From Jaltomata sinuosa (lineage: Eukaryota; Streptophyta; Magnoliopsida; Solanales; Solanaceae): 64,000 bases of DNA. This document shows, one piece after another, positions 56,881 to 64,000 of this stretch. The stretch spans positions 147,723 through 211,722 of the forward strand of contig QJPP01001692.1 of NCBI GenBank assembly GCA_003996215.1, read 5' to 3'. Both the position numbers and the translations under genes were made by a program. Below the pieces are notes generated by a model. The model saw only the letters and a list, made by a program, of their open reading frames with translations. It was not told the DNA's origin and did not search any database. The stretch's first letter is position 1. The number at the start of each line of letters is the position of its first letter.

Positions 56881-57505
56881 GATAATAATCTCAATTGGAA
56901 ATGATCAAAATCGATATCAGAAATACAAAATGAAACAACACAAATTAAAAATAGAGGGATAGATTAGAAAAAGGGATGAGAATAGAAGAAAGAAAGGCTA
57001 ATTGAATACACAATCAACCAAGGGAGAAGAGAACTTAATCAAATGCATGAGAAACCAAGTTGATTCCACAAGATGATAACTTGATGATCAATCAAGTGAA
57101 AAAGATAACACAAGCAATTCGGGAATCCACCCTAATCACTCGATCAAAGCTAACAATTAGAATTGAACCCAATCACTATCCTAAGCTAGAGTAACTAAAT
57201 ATCAAGTCTGTTCAAGATAATTCAATCATCAATAATCTAATTATGAAAATGGCTAAGCCAACTATTTATAGTTATTGCCTTTACACAAATGGCCTATTAT
57301 AAAAATAGTCCAAAAGTGACTATTTTTGAAATAACCCACAAAGGCCCTTCTTGATTGCCCAAATGGCATCTTGATAGCCCAAATGGCATCTTGATAGCCC
57401 ATGGCCTTGTGTATTTGTTGCTTCATGGCTTTCTCTAGGATTCATGCTATCATCCATATATGAAAGCCCCTCCTAATGTACTCCAAGCTAACTGTGATTG
57501 TATCA
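56881..57505 (-). repeat. Outer 5' LTR of the N2 block
   Basis: The minus strand starts TGATACAATCACAG at 57505. It contains a short duplication 'aaatggcatcttgatagccc' at about 57359-57399. The right flank CATTG is integrase-region sequence of element H with no purine tract, so this is the 5' end of the block, inserted in H. Confidence 0.78.
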
Positions 57506-59555
57506 CATTGGTACACACACTTTGTCATACTTGAACAAATATCCATCAAACATTTGGAAACGTTCCACATGCTTCCCTTGGTCAATTTCATCACAAACCT
57601 CATTGAAGTTGAAGTCCTTAGAGTAGAACTCCTTTAAGATTTCAAAGCCCATCATTCTAGAAGTCTAGGTGTTAACCAATATGAACCTTCTAGACAAACA
57701 TCGGCAACCATATTTTCTTTCCCTTGCTTGTAGTGGATCACATAAGGAAATGTTTCAATGAACTCCACCCACTTAGCATGGCACTTGTTCAACTTTAATT
57801 GCCCTTTTAGATGCTTCAAGGACTCGTGATCTATCCTTATCACAAACTCTTTGTTAGATAGTGTTGCCAATGAGCCAACACTCGCACAAGTTCATACAAC
57901 TCCTTATCATATATTGAGTAGTTCAATAAGGCCCTCTTTAGTTTTTCACTAAAGGAGGCCAAAGGCTTGCCTTTTTACATCAATACTCCACCAATACCAA
58001 CACCCAAAGCATCATATTTGATCTCGACAACTTTATCAAAGTTGAGTAATTATAGCGAAGGAGAAGTTCTCAATATAGACTTTAATTCTTGAAAGGCTTT
58101 CTCTTGAACATCTCCCCAAATAAAGGGTGTATCCTTTTTGATCAATTCAGTTAAAGGGGAAGCAATAGTGCTAAAGCCTTTCACAAAGCGTCGATGGAAA
58201 CTTGCCAACCCATAGAAACTCCTCACTTTGGTTGCATTAGTAGGAGTTGGCCAAGATCTAATAGACGCAACCTTTTCTTCATCCACCTCTACACCATTGG
58301 AACTTAGCATGAACCCCAATAATACCACCTTCTCCATACAAATGAACACTATTTGAGATTTGCAAAGAGCCTCTCACGCAATAGAACATCAAAGACTTGT
58401 CTCAAATGGCCAACATGCTCTTTAATAGTTCTACTATATACACGTATGTCATCGAAATAAATGACTACAAACTTGTTGATGAAGGGCCTCAACATATGGT
58501 TAATCAACCTCATGAAAGTGCTGCATTAGTCAAGCCAAAAGGCATAACTAGCCACTCATATAAACCAAACTTGGTTTTGAAGGCCGTCTTCCATTCATCC
58601 CCCGGGTTCATGCAAATTTGGTGATAGCCACTTCGAAGATCAATCTTCAAAAATACACATGAGCCACAAAGCTCATCAAGCATGTCATCAAGTCTAGGAA
58701 TAGGATGTCAATACTTCACCATTATTTTGTTGACGGCTCTACAATCAATACACATCCTCCGAGTGCCATCCTTTTTGGGAAAAAGGATAACCAATATGGC
58801 ACAAGGACTAAAACTCTCTTTGACAAGTCCCTTTTCAATGAATTCATCAATTTGCCTTTGTAACTCTTTAGTTTCCTCTAGATTGCTTCTATATACCGGA
58901 CGGTTTGGAATTTAAGATTCGGGCACAAAATCAATTTGATGCTCAATACCCCTCAAGGGTGGCAATCTATCGGGCATCTTTTCTGGAAATAAACCCTCAT
59001 ATTCTTGCAAAAGAGATGAAATAATACTAGGCAAAGTGCTAGTATCTTGGTTAGCATGCAACAATAGATTCTTGTTGATAAGGCACACTAGGAAGCGTTC
59101 CTCATCAACACCTTTCAAACAATTACTTAGCTTAGCTATCATGCACATCTTGTTCTTCTTTTTAGCCAAGTCACTTCCCTTTTCTTGCACACTTGTGGAG
59201 CCTTCACTAACATTCTCAACCACTTGCATTTTCTCCCATAGTTCCTTCATGACCCAGTAATCTTCATTCACTTGGTAGGGAGTTAATGGAGCAAGAGAGA
59301 ACTTTTGACCACCAAATACAAATGAATACTTATTAGTCTCCCTTGATGTACAACATCCCTATCAAATTGCAAAGGTTTTCCAAGCAAAATATGACATGCT
59401 AACATGGGCACAATATCACAAAGAACTTTATCTTTATATTTACCAATGCAAAATTTAATACTTAGTTGCTTGAAAACCTTCATTTCACCGCTTTCATTGA
59501 GCCATTAGAGAATATAAGGACTAGGATGCTTTTTGGTAGAAAGTTGCATACGTTC
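57506..59555 (-). pseudogene. Element H: protease, RT and RNase H of a family-X Pol (broken)
   Basis: Minus strand from 59555: protease (KQLSIKFCIGKYKDKVLCD, MLACHILLGKP) cut at its left part by element I. Then NEDYWVMKELWEKM, MIAKLSNCLKGVDEE and LPPLRGIEHQIDFVP. RT spans about 58930-58050, with the catalytic box YFDDIRVYS intact (codons 58448-58459) and FYGLASFHRRFVKGF. RNase H follows at 57870-57652 with IRIDHESLKHLKGQL. Frameshifts and stops lie near 58910, 58350, 58050 and 57660. The integrase is missing because the N2 block's LTR begins at 57505. It is more faithful to an active RT than element F. Confidence 0.85.
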
Positions 59556-60198
59556 TGATACTAGATTGGAAAGCATGGATGGTACTATCTTGGATGGCAC
59601 TTATCCTTCAAGGCCTTTCACACGTAGTCAAGCTAAAGAGCTCCAAGACCTTCAAGCAATGTTCATGAAAAGGGAAGCATTGGAGAAGCTTGAAGAATCC
59701 CAAAGGAAAGCATACAATGTGTGGGTGGTCTATTAAGTGAGGTGGAAGGGGGAATTCAAGAATTCCCAAAAGAAGGCAACCAAACAAGGCCCTTACTTCA
59801 TTAAGGGCAAAATTGTAATAGCTAGTGTCTTCTTATTCCCTAGTATAAGTAGTAGCTTTTCTTCATTTGGAAGACTAGTTTTTGCATATTGAAGATTGAT
59901 ACTCTAAACTTGTAGTTGCTAGTGTAAGGCTTAGTGTAATTCCCTTAAGGAATTAGTGAGTGATTAGGGTGACTCTCTTGATTGTTAGTTTAACTTCTTT
60001 ACTTAATTAATCGAAGGTCTCCCACTTGTGGATTTCATTTAGGTTTCCTTGATTAGTTGAGTTGAATTAGTATCTAGTTGTTGGAATCAATTGGGAGGTG
60101 AGGGTTTTAGCCCCTTGTTGCCCATAATTTCAATTCCTAGTTATTAATTCTCATATCTTTTCCTTCGTTTCTTCTTGTTTGTTGTATTTCCGTTATCA
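59556..60198 (+). repeat. 5' LTR of element I
   Basis: 643 bp, TGATACTAG to TTATCA. U3 encodes, in frame from an ATG at 59575, MDGTILDGTYPSRPFTRSQ and then AKELQDLQAMF...KAYNVWVVY, the clearest example of the LTR-encoded Pol tail. TATA-like TATAAGTAG at about 59843. The left flank CGTTC lies in element H's protease. Confidence 0.88.
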
Positions 60199-61272
60199 TT
60201 TGGTATCAAGAGCTTGGTTTAGGTTTGTTTCCACAAATCTAAGTCTTGGGAATTTGATATCTTCAAAATCCAAAAAAAAAAAAAAATCCGAAAATTTTCT
60301 TGTTTGATTTCTTATTTTTGACACTAGATTCTTGTTCCCTAGTGTTTTTTGAGTCTAGATTTCAAATTTCATGCGATTTGGAGTTGTAGAAGTGAAGTTG
60401 CCATTAAAGGGTTTTGAGCTTTTGAAACTTTACAAACTTTGAAAGTGGGTCTATTGATTGAGGAGGAATTGGAGCTTAAAAACCATTGGGGTTTGTTTCT
60501 TACGTTAAGGGGAAGCTAATCCTAAAATTTGAGCCAATTCCGAGCTCATTTAAAGGTGTTGGTGTTTAGTGTGTGTTCTTGGTGTTCTAGGTGTTTTTGA
60601 TATTCATCAAGAACATCTTGAAGAAGAAGAAGCCAAAAGGTACATTTGATCCAATTTTTTTCAAGTCAAAGTGGTCGAAGATGTTTGTTGGGTCCACAAG
60701 TGGAATTTAAAAAAAAAATAATAATAAAAAAAAATTCCACGTGGACTGCCACGTCAGCAGCGCGTGTTGCCCAATTTCAGAGAGCAAAAATCTGCAGGTT
60801 CCATACTTAGTTTTTTTTAGGGGTCTCAAATTTTGGAACCCCAAAATTTTTCTAAGTGTTGGAACTTTTAAGACCCCAATTTTTTTCTAAGTGTTGGAAC
60901 TTCAAACTTCTTCTTCTACACTCATTTTTCTTTGATTTCTTAACTATTTAACATCTAATTAACATCTTTAATTACTTGTTAACTAGTTTTTAAACATCAA
61001 ATCATCTATTTGATTCTCCAAATTAAGCAACAACAAGTAGTTTCTCCTACTTTTATTACTTAATTATTGAGTCTGAATTCTTTCGTGCTTCTTCCTTCTT
61101 CTTTTCTTGTCTTTTTTTCATTGATTAATTCCTTGATTCAAGTCCGTTAGAGTCTTTCAAGTCGTCCTTCTTTCAAGAGTCACAAGAATCCACTCCTCCA
61201 CAAAGGATAGGTGACCTTGAGTTGATTGAGCGGAGCTAGTTCACTATCAATTTTGAGACGACGCCACAGGAG
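60199..61272 (+). other. Leader of element I with primer site
   Basis: Primer site at 60201-60213 with one extra A (TGGTATCAAGAGC). Non-coding, closely parallel to the N1 leaders, including the CCACGTGGAC...CCACGTCAGCAG stretch near 60737-60760 and the CTTTCAAGAGTCACAAGAATCCACTCC block near 61165. Confidence 0.7.
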
Positions 61273-61340
61273 GTGAGTTGAGAGTTACATACGAGGGACG
61301 TGAGCCTTTTACTACTAACCTTGCTTGTTGAGTTTTGTAG
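61273..61340 (+). other. Predicted leader intron of element I
   Basis: GAG|GTGAGT (donor 61273), TACTAAC branch point (61313-61319), T-rich tract, TTTTGTAG|GT (acceptor 61340). 68 nt. The branch-point A lies 22 nt from the acceptor. The gag ATG at 61346 follows five bases later. Confidence 0.65.
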
Positions 61341-61345
61341 GTGCC

Positions 61346-64000
61346 ATGTCCCACCACAGTGCAAGTCCAGTTGGGGAGAGCTCGGAGAACCTCATGGAGG
61401 TTCTTGCACACCTCTCCAAACAAATGGCGGAAATGAATGGGAAGTTAGGAGGTATGGAGGAAAGGTTGGTACGGGTGGAAAATGAGAATAGAGGGAAGAC
61501 ACTCCAAGTCGAAAATGAGGAGGCAAGGCGAGCATCGGTGCAATCCACCACCATTACTCCGGGGCAAGCTCACCAACTATGTTACCCTCCACAAAATCGA
61601 ACCCGAAACTTCCAACAACCCACCTTCCAAACAAACAACCCTCCAAACTTCCCAAGGCAACCAACACCACATCCACATCCACATCCACAACCCTATCGCC
61701 CTCCACAAGAGAACCGTCCTATTGTGGCAAACCAAGTTTTATACCAAACTCCACTCCGAAATCCATCAAATGCGTCCTTACATGATTCCTACATATCACC
61801 TCCACGAAACACCACACAAACACCCTACCCAAACCACCAATTTCAAAATCCTCTCTATGACGACATGAATGAAGTTCACAATAATGATGAGTTTTGGGAG
61901 CATGGGGGTAGAGATGACTATGAAGGGCCAAGGGAAGGGGTCCAGCCTCAGGACTTAGGGTGGGACCAAGGAATAGGAGGTCAACGCTATGGGAATAGAG
62001 GAGATAGGATGGGGAATAGAGGAGCTAGGTATGGAGAATGGAATGATCAAGATAGGGGATTGAACACGATCAAGGTTACACTTCCAAAGTTCAAGGGAAG
62101 TAGTGACCCGGATGAATTTCTTGAATGAAAACTACAAAGTGAACGGATTTTCCTTACTAATAACATCTCGGAATCATTGAAGGCAAAGTATGCCCTCACT
62201 CAATTCGAGGGATATGCTTCCACATGGTGGGAATCCAAGAGGAGGGAACGAGAGAGTCGTCATCTCTATGAGTTGCCCACTTGGCAAGAGTTGGTTGGTC
62301 TAATGGAGTATAGGTATTTGACTCCGGATTACTACCAAGAAGCTCTCAAGAAGGTGTACATGCTTAGGCAAGGTACCAAGAGGGTTGAAGAATACTATGA
62401 TGAATTTGAGAACTTGAGAATGAAGTCCAAGCTTGAGGAGCATATGCAATATACGGTGATACGATTCATGGCAAACTTGAGGCCCGATATCTTGAAGCCT
62501 TTGAGACTTAAACACTATGAGAATCTTGAAGCGGCTTTCCATGATGCCTCTAAGGTCGAAATGGATTTGAAAGATGAGAATACATACAAGGCCAAGAATT
62601 TTTCACCTTCCTTATGGAGTAAAAACAATGATAAGTGGAAGACCCCAACTCCTCGAGAATCATCTAAGGGTAGTGGTCAAGACACTCATGTCAAGGTTGA
62701 TTACAAAGCCAAAGGGAATGACAAGCAGAAAGGAGGTAACTTTGAAAAACCCAACTTTTCTCGACCCTCTACCATCCAATGCTTTCGATGTCAAGGGAGG
62801 GGACATATTGCTAGTGAGTGTCCTAATAGAAGGACAATTGTTGCTTTTCTTGATGGGTATAAAACCGATGAGGAAGATGAGCATAATGAAAGAAGGGAGG
62901 GAGAGGGGGATAAAGGTGAAGGGGAGAGAGTAGCTTCGGGGGATGAGGAAGAAAGGTTGGATGAGAGGGTAAATTTTGCTTGCTTCATGGAAAGGGGGCA
63001 ACCCCTACTTAATGATAATGAAGAGTTGAAGGTAAATACCAACCTTTCATGTGTTGTGAAGAGAATTATGGGAGCCCTTGCCAAAGAAGAACTTGACCAA
63101 AGGGAGAATCTGTTTCATGCTAGGTGCAAGATCCAAGATAAGGTGTGTTCTTTGATTATTGATAGTGGGAGTTGCACTAATGTGGTGAGTAGTTCTTTGG
63201 TGGAGCATATGCATATTCCAACAAGAAGGCATTCCAACCCATACAAGCTACAATGGCTCAATGAGAGTGGAGAGATGAAGGTCCTCAAACAAGCAAGTAT
63301 TCGATTTAGTGTGGGCAAGTACAATGAGGAGTTGATTTGTGATGTGGTACCCATGTTGGCTTGTCATTTATTATTGGGGAGGCCTTGGCAATTTGATAGA
63401 GATGTTGTGCACTATGGAAGGACCAACAAGTATGCTTTTGTGATTGACGGTAAGAAATATGTACTTGCACCTCTCACCCCATACCAAGTGAGTGAGGACT
63501 ATTGGGCTATGAAGGAGCTTCGGGAGAGAATAAGGGTGGAAGAAGCGAAGAGTGAAGGTGAAAGTTCCACCATTGTTCCAAAGGAGGGAAGTGACTTGGC
63601 TAAAAATAAGAAGAACATGTGTATGATAGCCAAGCCAAACAATTGTCTAAAAGGTGTGGATGAGGAACGCTTTTTAGTGTGCCTTGTCAACCCCAATCTT
63701 TTATTGCATGCTAACCAAGATACTAGCATTTTGCCTAGTATTGTTTCTTCTCTTTTACAGGACTATGATGAACTATTTCCGGATGAGATGCCCGCGGGAC
63801 TACCACCCTTGAGGGGAATTGAGCACCAAATTGACTTTGTGCCGGGGTCACAAATTTCCAACCGACCAGCCTATAGGTGTAATCCGAAAGAGACCAAGGA
63901 ACTACAAAGGCAAGTAGAAGAACTCCTTGAAAAGGGATTGATCAAAGAAAGCCTAAGCCCGTGTGCCGTACCGGTTATCCTTGTTCCCAAAAAGGATGGT
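61346..64000 (+). CDS. gag-pol: Gag-Pol polyprotein of element I (one in-frame TGA; continues past the window)
   Basis: The start is the ATG at 61346 (MSHHSASPVGESS), just after the predicted intron acceptor. An upstream in-frame ATG at 61325 lies inside the intron. The order is: coiled-coil-like N-terminus (residues 15-60); Pro/His/Gln-rich stretch with a CATCCA microsatellite (about 61669-61695); Gly/Arg/Tyr-rich region; capsid core (TLPKFKGSSDPDEFLE, TWWESK, EEYYDEFENLRM); CCHC knuckle CFRCQGRGHIASEC (residues 479-492); and a Glu/Gly-rich linker. The aspartic protease has an intact Asp-Ser-Gly (Asp 606). LLGRPWQFDRDVV, the linker CLKGVDEERF and the start of RT (LPPLRGIEHQIDFVPGS, VPKKDG) follow at the window edge. 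The only break is TGA at 62126-62128 (codon 261), where copy A has Trp. The frame is then open for 1872 bases to the edge. This is the most intact autonomous family-X copy and a candidate helper for N1/N2. Confidence 0.9.

Larger units (their letters stand above)
44354..57505 (-). mobile_element. N2 block: four internal regions separated by single LTRs
   Basis: On the minus strand, from 57505 leftward: LTR, leader, N2d, LTR, leader, N2c, LTR, leader, N2b, LTR, leader, N2a. Each inner LTR (54955-55561, 52367-52963, 47944-48552) has a purine tract on its right and a primer site on its left. This is the signature of head-to-tail elements sharing LTRs. The outer LTR (56881-57505) is flanked on its right by integrase sequence of element H. 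The left end is lost: N2a is cut by N1's LTR at 44353. Each unit carries a different internal deletion. Confidence 0.75.

Noticed and set aside
61325..61345. ATG at 61325 as the start of Gag in element I
   Set aside because: It lies inside the predicted intron upstream of the acceptor TTTTGTAG. The ATG at 61346 follows the acceptor and matches the start position used by copy D.
1..64000. CRISPR arrays, rRNA or tRNA genes, satellite or telomere arrays, DNA transposons
   Set aside because: None was seen. TGGTATCAGAGC matches are primer sites beside LTRs and not tRNA genes. Short tandem repeats are confined to LTRs and leaders.

Overview
The window looks like pericentromeric or otherwise heterochromatic plant DNA made of nested LTR retrotransposons. 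I see no host protein gene, tRNA or rRNA. The complete element at 17528-27835 is a Tekay/Del-type Ty3/gypsy chromovirus whose Gag-Pol wording resembles elements I know from Solanaceae (Solanum or Capsicum). That family assignment is from memory and was not searched.

A second lineage, called family X here, supplies almost everything else. Its LTRs run TGATAC...TATCA. It has a tRNA-Met-type primer site (TGGTATCAGAGC), a purine tract abutting the 3' LTR, a predicted short leader intron and 5' LTR/leader blocks on both strands. Family X exists in four forms. (i) Autonomous Gag-Pol copies: I at 59556-64000 (+, nearly intact, runs off the window), H at 57506-59555 (-) and F at 16517-17527 plus 27836-29856 (-, split by the Tekay element). 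(ii) Chimeric 'N3' copies in which Gag and protease are followed by integrase scraps and a repeated aromatic module, FLYYLFAYDD: A at 1-3610 (+) and G at 30241-34372 (-). The fragments C (gag/protease, 11798-12544, +) and E (module tail, 13253-13634, -) may belong to this type. (iii) 'N1' copies at 34373-44353 (+) encoding an acidic, Cys-rich protein that ends in the same module; the best copy is open for 899 codons (40856-43555). (iv) 'N2' copies at 44354-57505 (-) encoding a diverged, colinear version of the N1 protein.

Layout. 1-3610: element A. 3611-5138: leader and 5' LTR of B (-). 5139-11797: gag, leader and 5' LTR of D (-), interrupted by a Tekay-like solo LTR (5249-8076, TSD AAAGG). 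11798-12544: gag/protease fragment C (+). 12545-13634: 3' end of E (-). 13635-16516: LTR fragment, leader and LTR. 16517-29856: pol of F with the complete Tekay-like element inside its integrase (TSD AGAAT). 29857-34372: G. 34373-44353: N1 block. 44354-57505: N2 block of four internal regions separated by single LTRs. 57506-59555: H. 59556-64000: I, inserted in H.

The point most worth pursuing is the N1/N2/N3 group. These elements share LTR, primer site, purine tract and leader intron with autonomous family X, but reverse transcriptase and RNase H are replaced by an unfamiliar protein with a conserved, repeated module. They look like parasites mobilised in trans that have kept a protein of their own. 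The Pol C-terminus of family X also appears to be encoded inside the 3' LTR.
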